From Pseudomonadota bacterium (GTDB lineage: Bacteria > Pseudomonadota > Gammaproteobacteria > Xanthomonadales > Xanthomonadaceae): a stretch of DNA of 35,144 nt. Under the pieces are notes generated by a model. That model had not been told where the DNA came from, ran no database searches, and worked only from the letters and a program-made list of their open reading frames with translations. Made by a program: the position numbers and the translations under genes. This document shows positions 16,099 to 22,604 of the stretch, piece after piece. Each line of letters starts with the position of its first letter. Positions within the stretch are counted from its first letter, which is position 1. Where the stretch lies: positions 1 to 35,144 of the forward strand of contig JAEWOJ010000100.1 of assembly GCA_023399815.1 (NCBI GenBank). The letters run 5' to 3'.

Positions 16099-17162
16099 AG
16101 CTCTACAACCCTCCAAGCGATAACCCGGCCACCAAAAAAAGTTACGCGCCACGGACTGGGCCAGAATTCGCCCGTGAGCTTGTCGAACCAGCCGCCCTTT
16201 GCTTTGCGGATGTCGGCGTCAGGGCCGAGCGCATCACGGGCGGACATGGGTGCTTTCCACCACCGCAGTTCGCGGCGGGATTCGTTGTCCAGGCCACCGC
16301 AGCCATGCGTGCGGAAGCCTTTGGGGAACATGCCGGCCACCAAGCTGGTGAACTTGGAGGCGTACTTGGCGAGATAGCCCACCGCGTTGCGGGCCTTTTC
16401 GATTTGCGTTGATCCGTGCGGCCACCAGCCATTGGCATCCGGCTTGCCGAACCACATGCCACGAGGAACCCAGATCAGCAGGTGGTAGTGGGGGCGACCG
16501 GCTTGGGTGAGTTCGCCCACCCAGAGATAACGGAACACCTGACCGACAAACCGTTGGGCGCGGGCTCGAGCGCGATTGAAGTGCCGCCGCATGAACCTAA
16601 GAAGCTCGCTAACGTCGCGAGGGCTGCAACGGCTTCCATTTCGGTAGGTGAGCGTGAGCATGTACCACGCCCCACGAAACCCCGATTTTTTCGCTTCTTC
16701 ATCGTGCAACCTCGCGGACGTAATCACGGACTTGCGCAGCCGCTGCGCCCGCGCCAACAGCGGGTCTATCTCAATCGACACGCGCCCGGTTTTCGGTACC
16801 GCGTGTCCACTTGTTTTGTAATGGACAAGCCCAAGGGCCAGCGCTTCGCGCTGGCCCTCAGGGGTCAACGCGAGCGGTGCCGCCGCGAAGTATTCGGACA
16901 GGGGCGCACCAGACGCTTTGCCCTGCCTGTAGATGCTTTCGTTTGCCTTATCGACGCGGTGCATGTGCGCTTGCAGCTGCGCGACGCTGGCGTCGAATTC
17001 GTCGTGCACCGTGCGCGGCTTGTGGGCCGCAACAACGGCGTCGATGGTGCCTTGCAGCTCCACATCGCAGGGCTCGCACAGATCGCGCACGTGCAGCTTG
17101 CGCGGCTTGCCACATAGGCCGCAGAACGTGCCGTGGTAGACGTAGCCGGCACCGTCAGCCAT
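16095..17162 (-). CDS. Rolling-circle replication initiator (HUH Rep, gene II equivalent)
   Basis: 355 aa from ATG 17162. It has an N-terminal zinc-ribbon-like pair C14xxC17 / C29xxC32, then 'WYMLTLTYRNGS' (motif I). The HUH-like metal motif 'GRPHYHLLIWVPRG' has His225 and His227. Two candidate catalytic tyrosines sit in 'VGYLAKYASK' (Tyr263, Tyr267). It nicks the plus origin and starts rolling-circle replication. It overlaps the preceding small gene by 8 bp and the ssDNA-binding gene by 4 bp. The in-frame extension to 17279 covers upstream genes and is rejected. Confidence 0.93.
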   Translation of the reverse strand: MADGAGYVYHGTFCGLCGKPRKLHVRDLCEPCDVELQGTIDAVVAAHKPRTVHDEFDASVAQLQAHMHRVDKANESIYRQGKASGAPLSEYFAAAPLALTPEGQREALALGLVHYKTSGHAVPKTGRVSIEIDPLLARAQRLRKSVITSARLHDEEAKKSGFRGAWYMLTLTYRNGSRCSPRDVSELLRFMRRHFNRARARAQRFVGQVFRYLWVGELTQAGRPHYHLLIWVPRGMWFGKPDANGWWPHGSTQIEKARNAVGYLAKYASKFTSLVAGMFPKGFRTHGCGGLDNESRRELRWWKAPMSARDALGPDADIRKAKGGWFDKLTGEFWPSPWRVTFFGGRVIAWRVVEL

Positions 17163-17352
17163 GACGCACTTTCCTGATCGCGCGAATGCGGCGACGACGA
17201 CGGAAGGTGCGAAAGCGATCCTGTACGCGCCACCAGTCGATAGAAACCAGCCAGCCCACGACCGGCCCCAGCAGCACAAGATAGGCGAGCGCTTCGACCA
17301 GCTGCCGCCAATCGCTCGCGGTGATGACGTAGCAGGTCGGGTCAGCGGCCAT
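17155..17352 (-). CDS. Small phage membrane protein, basic tail
   Basis: 65 aa from ATG 17352. It has one hydrophobic helix 'VEALAYLVLLGPVVGWLVSI' and an extremely basic C-terminus 'RFRTFRRRRRIRAIRKVRHG'. It overlaps the genes on both sides (11 bp and 8 bp). No family recognised; the overlap pattern supports real coding. Confidence 0.65.
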   Translation of the reverse strand: MAADPTCYVITASDWRQLVEALAYLVLLGPVVGWLVSIDWWRVQDRFRTFRRRRRIRAIRKVRHG

Positions 17353-17551
17353 AGCGCACCTCATAGATGCGACAGGCGTTGGCATTGCCTTCGATACACG
17401 CGGTTTCAAGATCACCCCGCGCGTTCCACTCACGCACGAATTTATCGTTGATGCAGAACGCGACAACGCAACCGAGAACGAGCCCTACGACGAAGCCGAC
17501 GACCAAGCCGTACATGCCCCCAAGACCCAAATCTTCAAAGAATTCACGCAT
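17342..17551 (-). CDS. Small phage membrane protein, Gly/Val-rich
   Basis: 69 aa from ATG 17551, which overlaps the previous stop by 8 bp. Near the N-terminus is a Gly/Val helix 'GGMYGLVVGFVVGLVLGCVV', followed by a polar domain with two Cys ('TACIEGNANACRIY'). No family recognised. Confidence 0.65.
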   Translation of the reverse strand: MREFFEDLGLGGMYGLVVGFVVGLVLGCVVAFCINDKFVREWNARGDLETACIEGNANACRIYEVRYGR

Positions 17552-17735
17552 GGCGCACCCCAATGGCACGCTCGGCCGCGATCACATCGGCTTCCAGTTC
17601 CGCCCAGGCGACCAGCTGCATGGCACGGAAATTGGCGTACATGCGCGCGTCGCGGCGATCCAGACACCACGCGATCAAGCCCACGATGCCGTAGGCCAGC
17701 GTAAAGACCGAAACGAGGATGCCCGCGAAGATCAT
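17544..17735 (-). CDS. Small phage membrane protein
   Basis: 63 aa from ATG 17735 (ATGA overlap with the upstream stop). An N-terminal helix 'FAGILVSVFTLAYGIVGLIA' is followed by a charged Ala-rich helix. No family recognised. Confidence 0.65.
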   Translation of the reverse strand: MIFAGILVSVFTLAYGIVGLIAWCLDRRDARMYANFRAMQLVAWAELEADVIAAERAIGVRHA

Positions 17736-17995
17736 GCCGGCAGCCTCGGGCGCGGGTACTCGCAACGTACGACGGCGAGCCGCGAGCGATGGCACTCGAT
17801 AGGCGGCGGGAAACAGCCATCGCCGAACCAGCGAAGGTGATCGCCGTGCAGCCGCGTGAAAGAGAAGCCACGAAGGCCCGGCATCGTGCGCTGCCCAGGC
17901 GGAAGCGTCTCCAACTTGTCGTGGAAAGTCTCGATGAAGCGCGCCAGCTTGCGCGCCTCGCGGTAGTCCGCAGTCCAGCGTGCGCGGGCGTTCAT
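17732..17995 (-). CDS. Small soluble phage protein
   Basis: 87 aa from ATG 17995 (ATGA overlap). Basic and aromatic, with 'REARKLARFIETFHDKLETL' and 'GFSFTRLHGDHLRWFGDG'. No membrane segment. Early position suggests a replication or host-takeover role, but no family is recognised. Confidence 0.65.
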   Translation of the reverse strand: MNARARWTADYREARKLARFIETFHDKLETLPPGQRTMPGLRGFSFTRLHGDHLRWFGDGCFPPPIECHRSRLAVVRCEYPRPRLPA

Positions 17996-18183
17996 GCGGC
18001 CACCTGCGGAGCAACGGGGAACACCACCGGTTCACGGCGCACGCAGGCGCGCATGGATCGCGTCTGGAACTGCACTGCCCAGCGGTTGGCAGCGGCATAG
18101 GTGGACAGGCCACGCTTGACCACCTGCCACTCCCCTACCCGCTCATCCCACGCGAGGACCGCGAACGAAGAAAGGGCGCTCAT
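17992..18183 (-). CDS. Small soluble phage protein
   Basis: 63 aa from ATG 18183 (ATGA overlap with the first gene of the operon). Contains 'AVLAWDERVGEWQVVKRGLS' and ends Pro/Val-rich. No family recognised; supported mainly by the overlap chain. Confidence 0.6.
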   Translation of the reverse strand: MSALSSFAVLAWDERVGEWQVVKRGLSTYAAANRWAVQFQTRSMRACVRREPVVFPVAPQVAA

Positions 18184-18395
18184 GCGCCCTCTCCTTTCGA
18201 CTCCACGGACTTGACCTTGCGGGAGGACTTTGCAGCCGGTGCCGACTCGACGCTGGGCTTGATGCGCAGCGCTTTGAACGCAACCGCGCCCAGCGCAATG
18301 CCCTCCTTCGAATGCCCCATTTCGCACAGTTCCAGCGCCAACCGCTGGACTTCAAAAAGCCGTGCCTGCAATGCCGCGTGTTCTTGGATGTTCAT
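18180..18395 (-). CDS. First gene of the leftward phage operon
   Basis: 71 aa from ATG 18395, preceded by GAGAGGGG. Helical N-terminal part ('NIQEHAALQARLFEVQRLAL'), then a Lys/Ser-rich tail. No family recognised. It faces the repressor across the operator region. Confidence 0.65.
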   Translation of the reverse strand: MNIQEHAALQARLFEVQRLALELCEMGHSKEGIALGAVAFKALRIKPSVESAPAAKSSRKVKSVESKGEGA

Positions 18396-18480
18396 TTCGG
18401 TGCCCCTCTCTCCCCCATCGAGAAGCCGCCCTGTGCACCCCGTCAGATGCACCCGGCCGGGGGATGACCGGCGGGCGGCG

Positions 18481-18547
18481 CATCCACACGCGTGGATGCG
18501 TGGCAATGTATAAACGGACGTGGATGGTATGTCAACAGGCGTGGATA
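18481..18547. promoter_or_regulatory. Phage divergent control region with GTGGAT repeats
   Basis: An inverted repeat CATCCAC-ACGC-GTGGATG (18481-18498) is followed by two direct half-sites CGTGGATG (18519-18526) and CGTGGATA (18540-18547). It lies between the leftward operon start and the repressor start, so it is a likely repressor operator. The last half-site covers the repressor's ribosome-binding region, which would allow autoregulation. Confidence 0.65.
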
Positions 18548-18948
18548 TGACGACCCAAGAAAAACTGATCGAGGCAATGAAGATCGCTTTCCCGGACGAA
18601 TCGCAGGCAGCGTTAGCGCGCAGAGCGGGCCTAAGCGTTCAACGCTTCAACAACTACTGCACCGGCATCCGTTCTATGGACGTAGATGCAGTGATAGGTT
18701 GCGCCCAAGCTCTTGGATGGGATATTCGCGCTACGGTTGCAGCACATGAAATTGAGACGGCGCCATCCCCGCGCGTAAAAGCTATGTGGCGCAAGCTCAT
18801 AACAAGCACCGCTGCACTATTGCTTGTTATTGGCAGTGCGATTGGCCTACCTGCAAAGGCATCGAATTTTGATGCAATTTCGCAGGCGCAAATTCATGCC
18901 GATATTTCGCAACATATACATTATGCGAAATTGCCAAGGCATCGCTGA
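18547..18948 (+). CDS. Phage repressor, XRE-like, with att-encoded C-terminus
   Basis: 133 aa from ATG 18547; ATG 18529 adds six residues. The N-terminal helix-turn-helix reads 'SQAALARRAGLSVQRFNNYC' and resembles Xre/Cro-type domains. A hydrophobic segment 'LITSTAALLLVIGSAIGL' follows, so the protein may be membrane-tethered. The last residues 'HIHYAK' are encoded by the att core, and the final five (LPRHR) by chromosomal DNA after attR. In the circular phage the frame would continue for 37 codons instead (10466-10576). It likely represses the leftward operon through the GTGGAT sites. The role is inferred from the HTH and position. Confidence 0.75.
   Translation: MTTQEKLIEAMKIAFPDESQAALARRAGLSVQRFNNYCTGIRSMDVDAVIGCAQALGWDIRATVAAHEIETAPSPRVKAMWRKLITSTAALLLVIGSAIGLPAKASNFDAISQAQIHADISQHIHYAKLPRHR
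18904..18931 (+). other. attR: dif-like site with diverged XerD arm
   Basis: Left arm ATTTCGCAACA (18904-18914, phage-derived), centre TATACA (18915-18920), right arm TTATGCGAAAT (18921-18931). Centre and right arm equal those of attL; the left arm matches attL at only 5-6 of 11 positions. The site is coding, inside the repressor frame. Confidence 0.88.
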
Positions 18949-18990
18949 TGCGCCGGCTTCGCTGGATTTGGCTCTGGTGATCGCCTCCGA
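18933..18990 (+). repeat. 58-bp imperfect repeat, copy 2 (beyond attR)
   Basis: Gap-free match to 10481-10525 through CGCTGGATTTGGCTCTGG (18960-18977), then a weaker match 'GATCGCCTC' versus 'GATCACCTC'. It starts one base after the att core. The frame is broken by TGA at 18946-18948, so it looks like a fossil of a phage repressor tail. Confidence 0.8.
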
Positions 18991-19500
18991 GGAAATGCCC
19001 CGTCTCCAACCAACAACCACCCATTTTCCTACCAACAATCGCCCGACTTTCGTACATCTACCGAGAAATTGCCCCGACGAAAGAGCAACGGCCAACAACT
19101 CGCCCGGCTTTCGCACCGGATCGATGTTCGGAGCGGCGGGTTTTGGGTATCTCCGTCTTCGTTTGGGCTTGGCCAAGCTGTCGGCTGATTGCTCGTCCCG
19201 ACAACAACATGCCCTCTGGCCTTCTGAACGTTATGAAAAGATGCCCTGGAGTCGACACTGAGGCTCACAGGCGAACCTAGCCGGTTCGGTAGCCGCTCGC
19301 GTCGCTACTAACTGGGCACAGTTCGGAGCGCTCCCGCCGGCTGTTGAGCGCACCAAAGTATGGACAGCAGCCGCACCATCCCTCCCCAATGGCACTCTGG
19401 TATCCCCGATCTCAATGCCCGCGGTCTGGTGTAACCACAAATCACTTTGCCGAACCTAAGTCACCCCTATTTCACCGCCCAAGGGTTGCTAGCCCCAGGT
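18991..19500. other. No supported gene
   Basis: About 510 bp. Both strands have only short frames with atypical composition. A 109-codon minus-strand frame (18847-19176) exists but crosses att and the phage repressor. I see no RNA gene or clear repeat apart from the phage fossil at its left edge. Probably decayed dif-proximal DNA. Confidence 0.6.
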
Positions 19501-20085
19501 CTAGGCGACGTTCCAGTCTCGGATGAACTTCTCCTGCTCCGAGGTTTCAACGGCTCCTGGTCGCACAGAACGTACAAGACTCATCGCTTCATCCGCGCTC
19601 TGGGCTGCACCTGAATCCAGCAACAGGATGGACGCCGCTGTACCCGCGCGGCCCAACCCTCCCTTGCAGTGGAAGACAACGCTGCGCCCTTCATGCAGTG
19701 CACGAACTAGCTCAGGTCCGGTCTGGGACCATGGCACAAGGAACCGCGTATCTGGCGCCGCCCCGTCCGTAATGGGGAGTCCAATCCACTCCAATCCGTG
19801 AGTTGAAGCGCGCTCGGGAAGTGAGGCGACCTCCAACTCGTCGAACTCGAATGGCTCAAGCAAAGTGACGAGCGTGCTGGCTCCCCAGTCACGTATGGCC
19901 CGAAGGTCCAGGTCAAGGTCGCGATTCCAGCTTCCCGTCATCGCCACGGCCTGCTTCTTTCCTGGCGCGAATGTCACCCCGATCCTGCCGCCACGTGCGC
20001 CAACCGGCAGGCTGGCAATGTGCAACGGGTGAGAGAGGCTTGTTCTGACGGATGGCATTTCAGACCTCAGGTTGCTGACCAGCAT
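19501..20085 (-). CDS. Dual-specificity/CDKN3-like protein phosphatase
   Basis: 194 aa. The cysteine-phosphatase P-loop HCKGGLGRAG gives catalytic Cys140 and Arg146. Asp107 in 'LPITDGAAPD' is a good candidate general acid. It resembles the bacterial CDKN3-like tyrosine/dual-specificity phosphatases often found on mobile elements and sometimes listed as putative toxins. It has no signal peptide. An AAGGTG lies 8 bp before ATG 20085. It shares orientation with tnpT, 220 bp away, and might be cargo of the same element. Substrate unknown. Confidence 0.82.
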   Translation of the reverse strand: MLVSNLRSEMPSVRTSLSHPLHIASLPVGARGGRIGVTFAPGKKQAVAMTGSWNRDLDLDLRAIRDWGASTLVTLLEPFEFDELEVASLPERASTHGLEWIGLPITDGAAPDTRFLVPWSQTGPELVRALHEGRSVVFHCKGGLGRAGTAASILLLDSGAAQSADEAMSLVRSVRPGAVETSEQEKFIRDWNVA

Positions 20086-20157
20086 TAGGTTTCACCTTAA
20101 GAGTGTCTCATCTCATTGTTTGAGAACCCAACCGGTGTCTTTCCGACAGCGCTGATC

Positions 20158-20297
20158 GCGTGTTTTTCGTGTCAGCTGATCGGCGGCCACGAGGGGCTGT
20201 CGTTCGGTCTCGGATCCTACAAAATCAAGGTCTTGGTGCGGATCATGACGTTCGAGCGCCAGCGTTGACCTTCATCTGGGTGACACGAAAAACACGC
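20158..20297. repeat. 17-bp perfect inverted repeat, 106-bp spacer
   Basis: GCGTGTTTTTCGTGTCA at 20158-20174 is exactly the reverse complement of 20281-20297. It sits between tnpT and the phosphatase gene. It lacks the GGGG ends of Tn3 elements. It may be the ends of a very small mobile unit, or a paired protein-binding site. Confidence 0.85.
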
Positions 20298-20306
20298 ACA
20301 GATGGC

Positions 20307-21242
20307 TCACGCTTTTCGCCTTTTCCTTGGCTTGGTCAGTGCAGCGGTGGAAGAAGCCTTACGCGCCGTAGCGGAGCGGCTTTGGAGGGCGGCTTCCACG
20401 ACTGATGACAGATCAAGGGCCTTGCCGAGTTGTGCTTCCAGCGCGTCAGCACGGGCCCGCTGGATGTCCAACTCCTTGCGGATCTCGGACGTTTGGAGCG
20501 AAGCGTCCTCAACGGATCGCTGGGCCGCTACGAGCGCTTCGCGATGTTCACGACTCAACGTGGCAATCCGCTTCTGCAAATCCTTGGTCTCCTGACGCGC
20601 TCGATCGATCTCCACGCCGGCGCGCTCCTCGACGGCGTGAACATGCTGGGCAGTGGCTGCGCGCTCGGTGCGGGCTGCCGCTTCTTGGGTCCGAAGATGA
20701 TCCTCTGCCAACTGGCGTGCGGTCTCGGCCTGCGCTGCCCGGGCCTGTGCCGCATCGCGCTCCTGAGTTAACACCCTGAGGTGGTCTTGGAGCTGGTCGA
20801 CCCGGTACTGGAGTTGCGTGGCCTGAGCGGACGCCAGGCGCTCCGCGTCTTGGCTGGCTTGGACCTGCGCCCGCAGTGTGGCGGCTTCGGCTACCCAGTG
20901 TTCACGGGCCTGCTCAAGTGCCTGTTGATCGGCCAGCAGGGCGGCTCGGTCGGAGACAAGTTCTTGCGAGGCCTGCGCCTGAGCGCTCTGCAGCGCCAAG
21001 GCCCACCACTCCCCTGCCAAGGCCGCCACGGCATCGGGCGCACCCGGAACGGCTAGCCGCGCGTGATGGGACTGCAGCCGTTCGCCCAGCCGTTGCCACC
21101 AGGTCTCCAGCCAGCGTGTCACGGTATTGGGTGAGCCCGTACCGAGGTGGGCCCGGATCCGTTCCACTGTCGGGCGTTCGCCGCTGGCCACCAATTGGTC
21201 GGCGGCGGTGTGGACGTCGGTTTCGGTGATGCCGCGGGCCAT
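20307..21242 (-). CDS. tnpT: TnpT-like cointegrate-resolution accessory protein (KfrA-type N-domain)
   Basis: 311 aa. The N-terminal DNA-binding domain 'ITETDVHTAADQLVASGERP' and 'TVERIRAHLGTGSPNTVTRW' is KfrA_N-like. Residues about 80-270 are a long Ala/Gln/Glu/Arg-rich coiled coil, and the tail is basic (KPRKRRKA). AGGAGA precedes ATG 21242. It is divergent from a tyrosine recombinase with a palindrome between them, exactly the tnpT-res-tnpS layout of Tn4651/Tn5041-type Tn3-family transposons, where TnpT stimulates TnpS. A plasmid KfrA is the alternative, but the neighbour argues for TnpT. Confidence 0.82.
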   Translation of the reverse strand: MARGITETDVHTAADQLVASGERPTVERIRAHLGTGSPNTVTRWLETWWQRLGERLQSHHARLAVPGAPDAVAALAGEWWALALQSAQAQASQELVSDRAALLADQQALEQAREHWVAEAATLRAQVQASQDAERLASAQATQLQYRVDQLQDHLRVLTQERDAAQARAAQAETARQLAEDHLRTQEAAARTERAATAQHVHAVEERAGVEIDRARQETKDLQKRIATLSREHREALVAAQRSVEDASLQTSEIRKELDIQRARADALEAQLGKALDLSSVVEAALQSRSATARKASSTAALTKPRKRRKA

Positions 21243-21282
21243 GGAGTGTCTCCTGTGTGGGCGCCCTACTCTGTTGATTCGC

Positions 21283-21313
21283 TACTTCCGATAATGGATA
21301 GTTATCGGAAGTA
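21283..21313. promoter_or_regulatory. Candidate TnpS/TnpT resolution site core
   Basis: Perfect 12-bp inverted repeat TACTTCCGATAA / TTATCGGAAGTA with a 7-bp spacer, in the 107 bp between divergent tnpT and tnpS. Arm and spacer sizes suit a tyrosine-recombinase crossover site. AT-rich hexamers just right of it (21315-21345) could serve as the tnpS promoter. Confidence 0.78.
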
Positions 21314-21349
21314 AGAGGCCGCTATCGTTTAATACACTACATAATACAT

Positions 21350-22426
21350 ATGAAAAACGGACTTACGCTCGCCGCTTCCGAGCAACCGCCCGCGCTGCAG
21401 CCCGAACACCTGGCGGCCGGCGCCGCCGACGCCGTGCGCGAGGTCCTGGCCGAGGCGGCGTCGGCGAACACCACCCGCAGCTATGCCGCCGCGCTGCGTT
21501 ACTGGGCCGCCTGGTTCCAAGGGCGCTACGGCCAACCGATCACGCTGCCGGTGCCGCCGGCCGCGGTCGTCCAGTTCGTGGTCGACCATCTGGCGCGCAA
21601 GTCGAAAACCGGGCTGACGTGGGAACTGCCGCTGGCGCTGGATACGCCACTGGTGGCCGCCGGCCTCAAACAACGTCCAGGGCCGCTGAAGCTCAGTACG
21701 ATCGTCCATCGCGTGGCCGTCTTGTCCGCTGCGCACCAGCTCAAGAAACTCGCCAATCCCTGCGAGGCGCCGGAGGTGCGGCAGCTGCTGGCCAAAGGAC
21801 GCCGGGCCGCCCATAAGCGCGGGGAACGTCCGCGGAAGAAGACCGCGATCACCCGGACCGAACTGGAAGCGCTGGTAACCACCTGTGAGGACACCCTTAC
21901 CGGCCTACGCGACCGTGCCCTGCTCTACTTTGCGTTCGCCAGTGGCGGCCGCCGGCGCAGTGAAGTCGCCGCGGCCGACTTGTCCGATCTGCGGCGCATG
22001 GGCGCCCGCGGCTATGTATACCGGCTCGAGCATGGCAAGACCCTGCAGGACGGCCCCAAAGCGACCTCGACCCCGGACAAGCCCATCCTGGGCGCGGCCG
22101 CCGACGCCCTCGCTGCCTGGCTGGAGGCGGCCGGCCTGACGGAAGGCCCCATCTTCCGCCGCCTCTGGGGTACGACGATCGGTCCCGGCCTGTCGTCCAA
22201 ATCCGTGGCCGATATCGTGCAGAAGCGTGCGCACCTGGCAGGACTGGAGGGGGATTTTGGTGGGCACAGCCTGCGCTCCGGGTTTGTCACCGAAGGCGCC
22301 CGCCAAGGCGTCGCCCTGCCCGCCCTCATGGCCATGACCGACCATCGTTCCGTGGCCAGCGTCGTGGGGTACTTTCAGGCGGGAGGGGTAGCGGACAACC
22401 CCGCGGCAAAGCTGGCCGGGGATTGA
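21350..22426 (+). CDS. tnpS: TnpS-like tyrosine recombinase (cointegrate resolvase)
   Basis: 358 aa. Catalytic residues: an Arg in 'ASGGRRRSEVAAADL' (residues 201-203), His306 and Arg309 in 'GGHSLRSGFV', His332 in 'MTDHRSVASV', and nucleophile Tyr341 in 'GYFQAG'. An N-terminal SAM-like core-binding domain is at about 30-130. All catalytic positions look intact. No Tn3-family transposase gene is visible within the window, so the module appears orphaned. A strong ribosome site is not evident before ATG 21350. Confidence 0.88.
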   Translation: MKNGLTLAASEQPPALQPEHLAAGAADAVREVLAEAASANTTRSYAAALRYWAAWFQGRYGQPITLPVPPAAVVQFVVDHLARKSKTGLTWELPLALDTPLVAAGLKQRPGPLKLSTIVHRVAVLSAAHQLKKLANPCEAPEVRQLLAKGRRAAHKRGERPRKKTAITRTELEALVTTCEDTLTGLRDRALLYFAFASGGRRRSEVAAADLSDLRRMGARGYVYRLEHGKTLQDGPKATSTPDKPILGAAADALAAWLEAAGLTEGPIFRRLWGTTIGPGLSSKSVADIVQKRAHLAGLEGDFGGHSLRSGFVTEGARQGVALPALMAMTDHRSVASVVGYFQAGGVADNPAAKLAGD

Positions 22427-22519
22427 GGGCTGTGGCGCCCGACTATCGAGACGGAAGATGGCCCTGCCTGGATGCATCTTCTTACCGTCACCTGGGAGAG
22501 ACTTGGTAGCCACTCCAAC

Positions 22520-22542
22520 GGCTCGCCAGTTGCTGGCGAGCC
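22520..22542 (+). terminator. Strong hairpin downstream of tnpS
   Basis: Perfect 10-bp stem GGCTCGCCAG / CTGGCGAGCC with TTG loop, followed by TTGCTTCATAT. The U-tract is poor, so termination is likely but not certain. On the opposite strand it lies 63 bp past the stop of the 201-aa gene. Confidence 0.6.
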
Positions 22543-22604
22543 TTGCTTCATATCACCGGGAGGATAGGCCCACCAAGCCCACCCAGTCAGTGTCGCATTG
22601 GTCG

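Larger units (their letters stand above)
10439..18931. mobile_element. Filamentous phage (inovirus) prophage integrated at dif
   Basis: About 8.5 kb bounded by two dif-like sites sharing TATACA plus TTATGCGAAAT. It carries Rep (HUH), ssDNA-binding protein, signal-peptide major coat protein, pIII-like adsorption protein, pVI-like DUF2523 protein and Zot/pI in the standard order. There is no integrase, so XerCD-mediated entry like CTXphi, Cf1 and phiLf is expected. No recognisable secretin (pIV) gene is present, so it would use a host secretin. Known relatives would be the Stenotrophomonas phages of the phiSMA/phiSHP type (recollection, not searched). Confidence 0.95.

Noticed and set aside
10439..18931. 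A CRISPR array or tRNA gene in or near the prophage
   Set aside because: No regularly spaced direct repeats and no cloverleaf sequence seen; integration is explained by dif instead of a tRNA.
18847..19176. 109-codon minus-strand frame rich in basic residues across attR
   Set aside because: It is antisense to the phage repressor, crosses the att junction and has no ribosome site; the plus-strand reading is better supported.
21315..21350. A second dif-like site before tnpS (TACATAATACATATG)
   Set aside because: It shares only short AT-rich words with dif, lacks the TTATGCG half and lies in a promoter-like stretch.
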